From contig NZ_BMFH01000001.1 of assembly GCF_014638095.1 (NCBI RefSeq), forward strand, positions 434,001-498,000: a DNA stretch of 64,000 nucleotides, read 5' to 3'. Under the pieces are notes generated by a model that was not told the DNA's origin, did not search any database, and worked only from the letters and a program-made list of their open reading frames with translations. Below, one piece after another: positions 8,273 to 17,032 of the stretch (the stretch's first letter is position 1; each line of letters opens with the position of its first letter). The position numbers and the translations under genes are program-made. The DNA is from Muriicola marianensis. GTDB taxonomy: Bacteria; Bacteroidota; Bacteroidia; Flavobacteriales; Flavobacteriaceae.

Positions 8273-9235
8273 TCAGGATTCTTTGTGTGTTGCCCTTTCC
8301 AGCTTGTCATTGATCGTCCTGCCCAGGCCTTTGTCCGGAAACTTTTCCGCCACGATCATATCCAGGTTCAGGTGGTCGAGGCGGTGCATGGCCGCATAAA
8401 GGTTCCTGGCTGCCTCTTCCAGATCTCCGGAGGGAGAAAGGACTTCCTGATGGGTTATGCCCTCATTTGTCCTTGCCTCCATAAAAAGCAATAACCCAAT
8501 CTTTTTGCCGGTCTGACTGGCCGCAAAACTGAGCACATCATCCACTAGGTAGGTATCCGTTGAAGGGGCGTAATGCCTGAGCAGCATGCCCGGTGCTGCC
8601 GGCTGGTGATCCTCACTCCTGGTCCTGAAAGACACTTCCCCCACTTTTTCGCGTATCTCCTCCAGGGAGAGGGATCCCAGCCTGAAGATGACCGGTTTTC
8701 CATCCTCAAAACCGATAATGGTCGATTCTATCCCTTTGCGGCATTCACCTCCATCCAAAATGACCTTGAGTTTGTCTCCGAAATACCGCTCAACGTGTGC
8801 AGCTGAGGTCGGACTTATAGATCCAAACGGATTGGCACTGGGGGCGGCCAGGGGAAAATCGAGTTGTGCCAACAATTTCAGGGTAAGTGGATGATCCGGA
8901 ACCCGGACGGCCACGGTGTCCTTACCCGAGGTAACAGCATCGGGGATCACAGGTTGTTTCTTCAAGACCAGCGTCAGAGGGCCCGGCCAAAAAGCCTTGG
9001 CCAGGATCTGTGCCTGATCCGGGATATCCCGTGCCACTTGAGGCAGGAAATCTGCAGATTTGATATGTACGATCAGCGGGTTATAGCGAGGCCGGTTTTT
9101 AGTGGAATAGATCTTCTCTACAGCACCTTCGTCCAGGGCATTGCCCGCCAAGCCGTAAACAGTCTCTGTGGGTAAGGCGATGATGCCCCCCTTTTCCAGT
9201 TCGGTTCGGGCTACTTGTATATCCTCAGTGATCAT
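8273..9235 (-). CDS. tsaC: L-threonylcarbamoyladenylate synthase (Sua5/YrdC/TsaC)
   Basis: This enzyme makes threonylcarbamoyl-AMP from threonine, bicarbonate and ATP for the t6A37 modification of ANN-decoding tRNAs. The YrdC domain fills about residues 1-200, with GGIIALPTETVYGLAGNA, KNRPRYNPLIVH (the KRP-like substrate loop), TVAVRVPDHP and LAAPSANPFGSISPT. The remaining C-terminal part (AAPGMLLRHYAPSTDTYLV onwards) is a Sua5 domain, so it is the long Sua5 form at about 320 residues. Two ATGs are possible (9244 and 9235); family alignments normally start MITxDI, which favours 9235. Confidence 0.9.
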   Translation of the reverse strand: MITEDIQVARTELEKGGIIALPTETVYGLAGNALDEGAVEKIYSTKNRPRYNPLIVHIKSADFLPQVARDIPDQAQILAKAFWPGPLTLVLKKQPVIPDAVTSGKDTVAVRVPDHPLTLKLLAQLDFPLAAPSANPFGSISPTSAAHVERYFGDKLKVILDGGECRKGIESTIIGFEDGKPVIFRLGSLSLEEIREKVGEVSFRTRSEDHQPAAPGMLLRHYAPSTDTYLVDDVLSFAASQTGKKIGLLLFMEARTNEGITHQEVLSPSGDLEEAARNLYAAMHRLDHLNLDMIVAEKFPDKGLGRTINDKLERATHKES

Positions 9236-9343
9236 AACTAACATCTGCCTTTAATACTACACCGGCAGCGGGGTGCCAAGTTAGGGATTCTGACAGTTTC
9301 CCGTCAGGTCTTTAAAGAAATATTAAAAGGCAAATTTAAGAGT

Positions 9344-10261
9344 TTAATTGCGTCGAGGTGGCATCAGCAGACGTACTCCCCCGGGAAGGATGCTTATGCT
9401 GGCGGGCAGATGCCCGACATATTCCCCGTCGGCCTCTATCCCACATGAATCAGGGCTTTCAAGCCTGAGTTCTTTTGCAGAATGATAGGAGACCTCCGGA
9501 TGTACTATTCTTACTCCCCTCTTTAATTTACTGAGGTTTTTAATATAGTCCCAAATGCTCAGGTCCCCAAAGATGACCACCCGGAACTGACCATCTGACA
9601 AGGAAGCTTTGGGGGCAACACAGATCGCATTCCCAAAATAACGACCATTCGCAACGGCCATTTGGAGGAGCTTCCCCTCCCACTTCCAGGAAGGGCTTTG
9701 GCATATCACCTTTTTTTTTCTGTAGCTCAGGAATCCCGAAAGGATGCTTTTGAAATAATGGAAAGAAGACCCCAGGACGGGTCTTGTCCTTTCCATATGC
9801 TGCACTACTTCAGGACCCAGGCCGATCCCGGAGATATTGATGAAATAACGGACCTCCTTGGTGTTTTGAAGGGTGATCCGGCCCAAATCTACAGGCCTGG
9901 CACTCCCGGACTGTATCCCTTTATTCAGATCCTCCCAGGAGGAGGTCATTCCGGCCGTTCTCGCAAAATCATTGGCCGAACCAAAGGGCAACAGGCCTAG
10001 TACAGGATATTCCTCTGCAGATCTCTCACTGAGCAGAAGGCCATTGACCACCTCATTCAAGGTACCGTCTCCCCCTGCAGCGACCAGGTATTCACATCCT
10101 ATCTCAACAGCATTTTTCGCCAGTTCGGTCGCGTGCTTTCTCCTTTCTGTGAATTGAAATGCAACCCGGGCGGGATACTGCTGCTGAAAATAGTCCATTA
10201 GCCCGGGTAGTACTTTCCGGAGCCTGTTGTTCTTATTGTTGATGATGAAGACGAGTTTCAT
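9344..10261 (-). CDS. Diacylglycerol/lipid kinase (YegS/BmrU-like)
   Basis: A 305-residue member of the DAGK-catalytic family that phosphorylates diacylglycerol or sphingoid/phosphatidylglycerol-type lipids at the membrane surface. The ATP-binding signature AAGGDGTLNEVVNGLL and the second GLLPFGSANDFARTAGM are intact. The C-terminal half (MAVANGRYFGNAICVAPKASLSDG and ESPDSCGIEADGEYVGHLPASISILPGGVRLL) is the usual YegS C-terminal beta domain. The lipid substrate is not predictable. It lies 99 bp upstream of tsaC on the same strand. Confidence 0.85.
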   Translation of the reverse strand: MKLVFIINNKNNRLRKVLPGLMDYFQQQYPARVAFQFTERRKHATELAKNAVEIGCEYLVAAGGDGTLNEVVNGLLLSERSAEEYPVLGLLPFGSANDFARTAGMTSSWEDLNKGIQSGSARPVDLGRITLQNTKEVRYFINISGIGLGPEVVQHMERTRPVLGSSFHYFKSILSGFLSYRKKKVICQSPSWKWEGKLLQMAVANGRYFGNAICVAPKASLSDGQFRVVIFGDLSIWDYIKNLSKLKRGVRIVHPEVSYHSAKELRLESPDSCGIEADGEYVGHLPASISILPGGVRLLMPPRRN

Positions 10262-10427
10262 TCAGGAATCCGATTATTCAACTGCGCGATATAGATAAAG
10301 ATAAGGTCTGCAGCTTCAAGCTTTCACATAAATCCATATAATTATTTCACTTCTACTGGGTTGGGAAAGTTTCTAACCCCTGTCTTGCAGATCGATATTT
10401 TGAATATCTTCGCACGCTTTTTTATCG

Positions 10428-11054
10428 ATGATGTACCACGAACTGGAGACCTGGCTCACCTGGATGGATGAGCTCTCCGAGAAGGATTATATAGTAATTG
10501 ACGGGTTCCTGAAACCGGATCTTCTGGCCGAGATCAGAGCTGCCTTCTCAACCCAATTATCCTCCTTTACCAAAGCAGGGATAGGTGCGGCCCATGACTT
10601 TCAAATACGGCACGAAGTACGGGGGGATTATACTTACTGGTTAGACAGAAAGCGAGATACTGAGCTGGCAGAATTCTGGTCCCTGATCGATGAAACCATG
10701 TACATCTTTAACCGGTATTGCTACCTGAGTCTCTCGGGCAGTGAATTCCACTTTGCCACCTATCCGCCCGGGGCCAGGTATGAGAAGCACGTCGACCAGT
10801 TCGACAGTCGGACCAACCGCATGATCACACTGGTTATCTATTTGAACGAGGGATGGAAGAAAGGAGACGGCGGAGAATTGGAGGTCTTCCTTAAAAATGG
10901 TGATACAGTGATCGTTGAACCACCTGATGCCCGTTGCGTAATGTTCAAAAGTGCCGAAGTGCCCCACCGGGTTCTGGAATCCCATAAAAACCGGAAAAGC
11001 CTTACCGGCTGGTTGCTGCACCAGCCTGTGGGATTGGGGCAGTTGTTTGGTTAA
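10428..11054 (+). CDS. Fe(II)/2-oxoglutarate-dependent oxygenase (prolyl-4-hydroxylase-like)
   Basis: A 208-residue cytosolic dioxygenase. The double-stranded beta-helix metal triad is visible as His121 and Asp123 (KHVDQFDS) and His180 (VPHRVLES), with a downstream Arg/Lys-rich stretch (HKNRKSLTGW) to bind the 2-oxoglutarate carboxylate. The line TYPPGARYEKH before the HxD and ITLVIYLN after it are typical of the P4H-like branch. The substrate could be a protein proline or a small molecule. It is the only plus-strand gene among the minus-strand genes here. The start could be either of two adjacent ATGs (10428 or 10431). Confidence 0.82.
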   Translation: MMYHELETWLTWMDELSEKDYIVIDGFLKPDLLAEIRAAFSTQLSSFTKAGIGAAHDFQIRHEVRGDYTYWLDRKRDTELAEFWSLIDETMYIFNRYCYLSLSGSEFHFATYPPGARYEKHVDQFDSRTNRMITLVIYLNEGWKKGDGGELEVFLKNGDTVIVEPPDARCVMFKSAEVPHRVLESHKNRKSLTGWLLHQPVGLGQLFG

Positions 11055-11100
11055 CATAAAACTATTCTACCTCGCTTTCGCGACCACTGTATACAAGATC

Positions 11101-12081
11101 TTAAGACCTCACTGAAATGACAATTTTTCCCACATGTTGTGCATCCCCAAAACGCTGGACTGCGCGCGGGATCTCTTCAAAAGAATAGGGCCCGTCTATC
11201 TGGCATCGCAATTTGTGTTCGTCGTATAACTTCTCAATAAAGTCAAGGTCCCTGTTGGCAGCTAACATCACCAACCTGGTTCTTTTATTACTGAAGATCT
11301 TAAGAAGGGGATTCATGAAGAGCATCTGCAGGAGTTTGCCTGACCTTCCCCCGACGGTAACATATTTTCCATGTGGCTTGAGGACTTTCAGGTATTTCCA
11401 GAGAGACCGATTGGTCCTGCAATCCAAAATGAGATCATATCGTTCTTCCCCCTTTGTGAAGTCTTCACTATTGTAATCGATCACATGGTCATATCCCAGG
11501 GTTTTCATGGCATCCAGTTTCTCCTTTCTGTCTACTCCGGTTACTTGTGAATTGTAATACTTAGCAATTTGCACAGCAAAAGCTCCCATACCGCCTCCAC
11601 CTCCATTGATCAGGACTTTCTGCCCCTGCCTTATCTCTCCGGCATCTCTTAGTCCCTGTAAGGCCAGCATAGCGGCGTGGGGAATGGATGCCGCTTCCTC
11701 AAAGCTCATTTTTTGAGGTTTGGGATGCAGTGCTTTTTCATCGATGCACAAGAATTCGGCATAACTTCCAAAACCGTAATCCGAGATATCACCGTAGACC
11801 TCATCTCCTGGTTTGAATCGGGTTACATGTTTTCCGATCTCATGGACAATCCCTGCTACTTCCATACCAGGGATTCTCAGTTTCTTTCTTTGACGGAGAA
11901 GGCCGAAAAGTAGCCTGTATTCCCAGGGTTTACCGGAACAGATACACCAGTCGTAATCATTGACCGTCGTTGCGCAAACCTGTATCTTCACTTCAGTATC
12001 CCCTGGATGCTTAGGCTTTTCATCTTTGAGTCGGAGAATAGCCTCCGGGGGTCCATAGCTGTTAATCACATATGCTTTCAT
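11101..12081 (-). CDS. Zinc-independent medium-chain dehydrogenase/quinone oxidoreductase
   Basis: A 326-residue NAD(P)-dependent oxidoreductase of the MDR superfamily. It shows the N-terminal catalytic fold (TEVKIQVCATTVNDYDWCICSG and GMEVAGIVHEIGKHVTRFKPGDEVYGD) and the Rossmann segment VLINGGGGGMGAFAVQIAKYY followed by VTGVDRKEKLDAMKTLG. The structural-zinc cysteine cluster of classical alcohol dehydrogenases is absent, pointing to the quinone-oxidoreductase or enoyl-reductase-like subgroup. The substrate is unknown. Related Bacteroidota proteins are often annotated NAD(P)-dependent alcohol dehydrogenase. Confidence 0.82.
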   Translation of the reverse strand: MKAYVINSYGPPEAILRLKDEKPKHPGDTEVKIQVCATTVNDYDWCICSGKPWEYRLLFGLLRQRKKLRIPGMEVAGIVHEIGKHVTRFKPGDEVYGDISDYGFGSYAEFLCIDEKALHPKPQKMSFEEAASIPHAAMLALQGLRDAGEIRQGQKVLINGGGGGMGAFAVQIAKYYNSQVTGVDRKEKLDAMKTLGYDHVIDYNSEDFTKGEERYDLILDCRTNRSLWKYLKVLKPHGKYVTVGGRSGKLLQMLFMNPLLKIFSNKRTRLVMLAANRDLDFIEKLYDEHKLRCQIDGPYSFEEIPRAVQRFGDAQHVGKIVISVRS

Positions 12082-12160
12082 GGTAGGTATTGAGTGTCGA
12101 ACATCAGGTTTCAGGTTTCTTTAAAAAAGATTAGGTTTTTAACGAGTTAAGTGAACGGAC

Positions 12161-12883
12161 CTACAATATTCTTTTCAAGATCATAATCGGTATAAAATTT
12201 ATTATAAAAGCAACAAATCTCCACCGTCTAGGGGTATAGCCAACATCTTTTCTTTTATTAATAGCACTAAAAATTTGTTTAGCCGCCTTCTCCTTCGAGA
12301 TAACCCAAAAGGCACTTTTATTTTTTAACATTTCTGTATCCACAAATCCGGGACGGATGTCAGTTATATTTATTGACTTCCCAGATTTAAATGCTTTTTG
12401 TCGCAAGCCGTCCAAATAATTTATTTGATAGGCTTTTGCTGCATGATAGGCAGGAGCTTTTCTATATCCGAACAATCCGGCAACTGAAGTAATTGCGACA
12501 AAATGTCCATATCCTTGTTCATCAAAATAATTATACCCCCAGTTAGCGATCTCGGTGAAAGCCAATACATTCAATTTATTTGCCTCATTTTCAACCTTGA
12601 AACCTAAATCTTTATTTAAATTTCCAATTCCAGTACTTAATATCAATAAATCCAACCCGCCTATCTTTTTGGTTAATTCGGATAATACCTTGGAGTTATC
12701 ATCACGAATACAATCCAAAATTGCGATATCCACATTTTCTACATTTCCCCTTCTTACTTCTTCTAATATTTCTTTCTTTCTGCCCGTCAACCCCAATTTA
12801 AAGTTGTTTTCAAGAAGTATTTCTGCTAATGCTTTACCTATGCCCGATGTTGCTCCTATTATTATCGCTTTTTTTAAATTCAT
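12161..12883 (-). CDS. Short-chain dehydrogenase/reductase, AT-rich
   Basis: A Rossmann-fold NAD(P)H oxidoreductase of about 240 residues. The cofactor motif is IIIGATSGIGKALAE; the catalytic Ser-Tyr-Lys is in VAITSVAGLFGYRKAPAYHAAKAYQ, and NITDIRPGFVDTEM follows as usual. The C terminus ends in a hydrophobic stretch (WRFVAFIINFIPIMILKRI), which may attach it to a membrane. The start is placed at ATG 12883, just before the Rossmann strand; 12907 is an alternative. Base and codon use are distinctly AT-richer than both neighbours, with many AAT, ATT and TTA codons, which suggests recent acquisition. Confidence 0.8.
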   Translation of the reverse strand: MNLKKAIIIGATSGIGKALAEILLENNFKLGLTGRKKEILEEVRRGNVENVDIAILDCIRDDNSKVLSELTKKIGGLDLLILSTGIGNLNKDLGFKVENEANKLNVLAFTEIANWGYNYFDEQGYGHFVAITSVAGLFGYRKAPAYHAAKAYQINYLDGLRQKAFKSGKSINITDIRPGFVDTEMLKNKSAFWVISKEKAAKQIFSAINKRKDVGYTPRRWRFVAFIINFIPIMILKRIL

Positions 12884-12936
12884 ATAGGCTTTATTAACAT
12901 TATTCATTGCATCATATGGCAATTACGGATCGGAGA

Positions 12937-13338
12937 TTATTTAGATTTTATGGACAAATTCTTAAGAACCCTAATGGCTTTTTGAGAATCCATGCGATTT
13001 ACAAAAATATGGTCGTGATAAAATCCCGCGATCACATTGGCACTGATACCGTGCTTTGCCAATTCGGAGGAAAAGACCGCCGTAAACCCGACGGCATCCA
13101 GGGCCGAATGAACCTTCAGGGTGATCCAGGAGGCCACAAAAGAATAGGGGATCTTTAACAGGTCTGCCGTATGCTTTTCCATCACCACGGTGGTACCTTC
13201 CACTTCCTTGAATTCACAAAGAATGTCCATTCGATCTATCCCACTAACATCTGGCAGGGTTGCGAAGATATAATCGCCCTCATTTAAGACAGGCTCCATG
13301 TTCCTGACCAGCTCCGCTAAGTCCTTTTTACCCTCCAT
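12937..13338 (-). CDS. ACT-domain protein (DUF2241-type)
   Basis: A 133-residue cytosolic protein with a tandem ACT-like arrangement: the first part contains GDYIFATLPDVSGIDRMDILCEFKEVEGTTVVM, and the second VASWITLKVHSALDAVGFTAVFSSELAKHGISANVIAGFYHDHIFV, which is the ACT core (beta-alpha-beta-beta-alpha-beta) expected to bind an amino acid or other small ligand. Standalone members of this family are widespread and their regulatory targets are not known. It lies just upstream of the AT-rich SDR gene on the same strand. Confidence 0.82.
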   Translation of the reverse strand: MEGKKDLAELVRNMEPVLNEGDYIFATLPDVSGIDRMDILCEFKEVEGTTVVMEKHTADLLKIPYSFVASWITLKVHSALDAVGFTAVFSSELAKHGISANVIAGFYHDHIFVNRMDSQKAIRVLKNLSIKSK

Positions 13339-13465
13339 TTACTATGTTTATTTTTTGTTGGATCTGCCTCTCCTCTGCAGGACAATCCCTATTCGAAGAC
13401 GTTCAAGTGAGAAATGTAAAATTCTGGGACCTTATAAAGTACGATAATTTTATCGTAGGAAGGTG

Positions 13466-14407
13466 CTACCAGGGCAGGTTCAGCCTTTTTACTTCTCTTT
13501 TATAGAAATCTTCCAGGTCGGACTTCAGTTGATCCGGCAGGTCAATGGACGCACTCGCCACATTTTTGCGCAATTGTGCTATACTAACATTACCGGGGAT
13601 CACGGTAGACACCTCATCATAGGCAAGGCAGAATGAAAGAGCCGTCTGAGTAAGGTCCCGGTCTTTCCCGATCAGTTCTTTTAACTGGCAGACAAGCCTG
13701 GCCCTGGTCGCGATATCCTCCCGGGACCAGCGTTCCCTGATGCCCTGGAAAGTGCTGTTTGCATCGTATTTGCCGGTGAGCCAGCCGGAATCCAGGGGAA
13801 TTTTCACAATGATCCCCACCTCTTTTTCACGTGCGAGGTCGAAGGCGCGGGCCGTATCCTGGTGCAGCATATTAAAAAATGCCTCCACGACCTCACCTCC
13901 CGTGGTCTCCATAAACAGCTTCATTTCCTCGTAGGTATCGAGGGAAGCCCCATAGGCCCGGATCTTGCCTTCGTCCTTTAGTCGCTCGAGGATCTCGTAA
14001 TGGTCGTTCTGCCGGCCGTCGAGAATCTCATGTGGCGGATTGTGCAGGATAAAAGAATCAACGTATTCCGTCCTTAACCGTCTCAGGCTCCCCTCAAGGG
14101 ATTCCCGGATATAGCCTGCATCGTAGTTCAATACCCCGGAATCTGTATGCCCGAACTTGGTGTTGATGACCACCTTCCCGCGGTCTGTTTTTTCAAGTGC
14201 TTTTCCCAACCTTTCCTCGCTGCTGCCCAGGCCGTAATTGGGGGCCGTGTCAAAAAAATTAACCCCCAGGTCGAGGGCCTCCCACACCATCTCCATGGCC
14301 TCTTTATCGCTGAGGTTTTGCCAATCGGAACTGACTCCCAATTGCCAGGTGCCCATCCCGATCTCTGAGACTGAAGGCGACTGCCTAACTAATTTTCTGT
14401 ACTTCAT
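13466..14407 (-). CDS. Aldo/keto reductase
   Basis: An NADPH-dependent aldehyde/ketone reductase with a TIM-barrel fold, about 313 residues. The family motifs are present: VSEIGMGTWQLG, GVNFFDTAPNYGLGSSEERLGKAL (Asp and Tyr of the tetrad), KVVINTKFGH (Lys), DSFILHNPP (His), and the C-terminal cofactor segment STVIPGNVSIAQLRKNV. It resembles the AKR group that includes L-glyceraldehyde and uronate-related reductases. The frame runs to a TTG at 14416, but ATG 14407 is the likelier start. The substrate is unknown. Confidence 0.85.
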   Translation of the reverse strand: MKYRKLVRQSPSVSEIGMGTWQLGVSSDWQNLSDKEAMEMVWEALDLGVNFFDTAPNYGLGSSEERLGKALEKTDRGKVVINTKFGHTDSGVLNYDAGYIRESLEGSLRRLRTEYVDSFILHNPPHEILDGRQNDHYEILERLKDEGKIRAYGASLDTYEEMKLFMETTGGEVVEAFFNMLHQDTARAFDLAREKEVGIIVKIPLDSGWLTGKYDANSTFQGIRERWSREDIATRARLVCQLKELIGKDRDLTQTALSFCLAYDEVSTVIPGNVSIAQLRKNVASASIDLPDQLKSDLEDFYKREVKRLNLPW

Positions 14408-14742
14408 ATTCCTCAAATCTAATGTCTGATCGCAGTGGCTTATCCATCCGTTTCTTTTGCTTCACTCTTGAATTCCAAGATTTATAAAATTAGGTAAAGT
14501 AAGCTGAATCAGGCTTGATGGCCATGTCATTATGCTCAAACGACCGTATTTGGATCGCACAGGACCTGTTCGCTGGATGACAAACGTCATAATTGAGGGG
14601 AAAAAAATGTGCCAATAGGCTCAATATCAGCATAATTACATGACAGAAATCATTGCACTAATCTGTAAATAATAGTAACATGTTCTGTCCTGACCGTCTA
14701 CTGCGGAAATGGATCAAATCGAGAAACCTAACACCGTTCGTC
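14408..14742. other. Divergent intergenic region (335 bp)
   Basis: Non-coding space between the aldo/keto reductase (leftward) and the OmpA-domain gene (rightward), where both promoters must lie. I see no convincing hairpin, repeat or small gene with start signals. The open frame upstream of 14743 (from ATG 14680) lacks a signal-peptide-like start and is taken as fortuitous extension. Confidence 0.5.
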
Positions 14743-15942
14743 ATGAAAAAAATATTCTCACTGGGATTGCTGGGATTGTTCCTCCTCGCTCCCGTCCAGG
14801 CCGAAACCCAGATCCTGAAAAAGATCGGGAAAAAGATAAAGAACAAGTCCGAGCGCAGGCTCGATCAAAAAATTGACAAGACCATTGACAAGGGCCTTGA
14901 TAAGGTGGAGGAAGGCATGGAAGGCAAAGAGGGTGATAGCATTCCGAAGGGGGACAAAGATGCAAACCAAAAGCCAGCCGATACCGAAAATACCGTAAAA
15001 CTCTGGTCTAAATACGACTTTGTGCCCGGAGAGGTGGTCATCTTTGAGGATGACCTTCAGGGAGAGAGAAATGGGGAGTTCCCCTCCCAATGGGACCTGA
15101 AGAAGGGGAATGTGGAAATGGCGCAGCTGGGCGATGAGATGGTCATCAACTTTCCATCTACGGAATGGGCCAATATCGTACCCATGATGAAGGAAAAAGG
15201 GGATTATCTGCCCGATGTGTTTACCCTGGAATTCGACGCTTATTTCAGTGAGTTCTGTACTGCTTACACCCTGTCTTTTTACGACATGGTCAACCAAAAG
15301 AACACTACACGATTACCGAACATCACGATCAAACCCGATGATATCTTTATACAGCACTCGGGATCAACTGAATTTAAAGGCGATGAAAATTATCCCTACT
15401 GGAAGCGCATCGCGGTCTCCTTCAATGTAAGGGCCCTGAAGATCTACGCAGGGGAAGCGCGGGTAGTAAATATCCCGAATTTCAGGCACAATCCTACCGG
15501 GATCACCATTGCCTCCAGGCAATGTCACGAAGCTCAGTACGCCGCTATCAGGAACATACGCATCGCAACAGGAGATCTGGAGCTCTACGACAAAATGATC
15601 ACAGACGGGAAGATCGTTACCAACGGCATTCGGTTCGACTCAGGCAAGGCTATCCTGAAACCCGAATCCATGGGCGTTATCAATGAGATCGTAAAACTGA
15701 TGCAGCAATACCCGGAGATCCGCTTCAGTGTGGAAGGGCATACAGACAGCGATGGGGATGCCCAGTTCAACAAGAACCTCTCCGAACAACGAGCCAATAC
15801 TGTACTGAATACCCTGGCAGACCAGGGTATAGGGCGTGATCGCCTGGTTGCCAAAGGCTTTGGGGAGGAAGTCCCCGTGGCAGACAACAACAGCCCGGAA
15901 GGCAAAGCCAACAACCGAAGGGTGGAGTTTGTGAAGATGTAA
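14743..15942 (+). CDS. Exported OmpA-domain protein with N-terminal charged helix and jelly-roll-like domain
   Basis: A signal peptide (MKKIFSLGLLGLFLLAPVQAET) is followed by a highly charged helical stretch rich in Lys/Asp (ILKKIGKKIKNKSERRLDQK and on), a central beta-rich region (FEDDLQGERNGEFPSQWDL to IRIATGDLELYD) resembling a carbohydrate-binding or concanavalin-like fold, and a C-terminal OmpA domain. The OmpA part has IRFDSGKAILKPESMGVINE, FSVEGHTDSDGD, NLSEQRANTVLNTL and NNRRVEFVKM, matching peptidoglycan-binding motifs. It is probably anchored to the cell wall from the outer membrane or periplasm. ATG 14743 is chosen because the signal peptide begins there. Confidence 0.8.
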   Translation: MKKIFSLGLLGLFLLAPVQAETQILKKIGKKIKNKSERRLDQKIDKTIDKGLDKVEEGMEGKEGDSIPKGDKDANQKPADTENTVKLWSKYDFVPGEVVIFEDDLQGERNGEFPSQWDLKKGNVEMAQLGDEMVINFPSTEWANIVPMMKEKGDYLPDVFTLEFDAYFSEFCTAYTLSFYDMVNQKNTTRLPNITIKPDDIFIQHSGSTEFKGDENYPYWKRIAVSFNVRALKIYAGEARVVNIPNFRHNPTGITIASRQCHEAQYAAIRNIRIATGDLELYDKMITDGKIVTNGIRFDSGKAILKPESMGVINEIVKLMQQYPEIRFSVEGHTDSDGDAQFNKNLSEQRANTVLNTLADQGIGRDRLVAKGFGEEVPVADNNSPEGKANNRRVEFVKM

Positions 15943-16029
15943 GGGCGTCATAAACTACTTTGGAATTCCAGGAATTAGTGAAGCTGAAGTGGTTGAAGTT
16001 GGGTAAGAAATCAATAAAAAATGTAAAAC

Positions 16030-17016
16030 ATGAAAAATGCAATACTAATCCTACTGGCATCTATTGTTGTTATTTCAAGTCGGACTTATGCCCAGGATAT
16101 CAATTTTATTTTCAATAACAATTTGACTTTAAATGAAAATTTAAGCAGACATACAAAAGCTATGAATGGGCTTATGGCCTCCTATGGTAAAGTACAAACA
16201 AAGATATATAGGTTTCAAGGGGCTTTTGAAGAAGCCGTAAAAAACATGAATAAACCTAAGAATTCTAATGTAAGTTCTGTTTCCAATCAGCCTATTGCAA
16301 GCAATATTAGCATGTTTGTTAACCTGACCGAAGACCTGAATCCAAAACCGATGGATGAAGCCTGGTATGTTAACGCCGCAAAAAAAATTAATGAATTTTC
16401 AAACGTTAATGGTAAATCTCTCACTGTCACCATTTATTCTCCCACAGAACAGAATCCAGATAATTTACGAGCAGGAGATGAAGTTAAATCACGCATTATT
16501 ACATTGAGTAATCCTTATCTCGACCTAGACAACCTAAAGGTGATCGAAGGAACCTGGGTTAGTGAGGTTGTTGCTACATCCGTCATTACTCAGGAAATGC
16601 TGGATACAGAATCAGCATTCGAGGATGATTGGGATGAAGTTGAAGAGGATATGGGTATCGATATTCCTAATGGTGCTCAATTCGTGGAATTTGATGTTGT
16701 GGCAGATACACAATTTCTTCAGGGAGATGTGAATTATATCGTTGAGATGTCAACGGAGGAAACGTTCCGTTTCTTCGAAATGAACAAAGATCGTTTCATC
16801 ACGAATTTTGAACAGCTTGAATCAATATCCGAAGATGGGGGAACGATCACCACTTTTTACTTACTAGAGCATGATGGGCCTCTTAAGGATGGGGATGATG
16901 TCATTTCCATGACGATTCAACCAGCACCTGAAAGTATATTGATTGATGTTCTTGGTCTTAATCAGGGTACCTGGACTTTGATCTCAATTAATCGTTGGAT
17001 AGAGGAAGGTTATTAA
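16030..17016 (+). CDS. Exported protein of unknown function
   Basis: A 328-residue protein with a clear signal peptide (MKNAILILLASIVVISSRTYAQD). I do not recognise a family. The mature part starts with a mostly helical segment (about 27-75, with NENLSRHTKAMNGLMASYGK), then mixed alpha/beta, with an acidic patch near residue 205 (FEDDWDEVEEDMGID). It follows the OmpA gene after 87 bp and precedes the next exported protein by 16 bp, so operonic expression is likely. Codon use is AT-richer than the OmpA gene, a possible sign of different origin. Confidence 0.65.
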   Translation: MKNAILILLASIVVISSRTYAQDINFIFNNNLTLNENLSRHTKAMNGLMASYGKVQTKIYRFQGAFEEAVKNMNKPKNSNVSSVSNQPIASNISMFVNLTEDLNPKPMDEAWYVNAAKKINEFSNVNGKSLTVTIYSPTEQNPDNLRAGDEVKSRIITLSNPYLDLDNLKVIEGTWVSEVVATSVITQEMLDTESAFEDDWDEVEEDMGIDIPNGAQFVEFDVVADTQFLQGDVNYIVEMSTEETFRFFEMNKDRFITNFEQLESISEDGGTITTFYLLEHDGPLKDGDDVISMTIQPAPESILIDVLGLNQGTWTLISINRWIEEGY

Positions 17017-17032
17017 TATAAAACTACGTATC

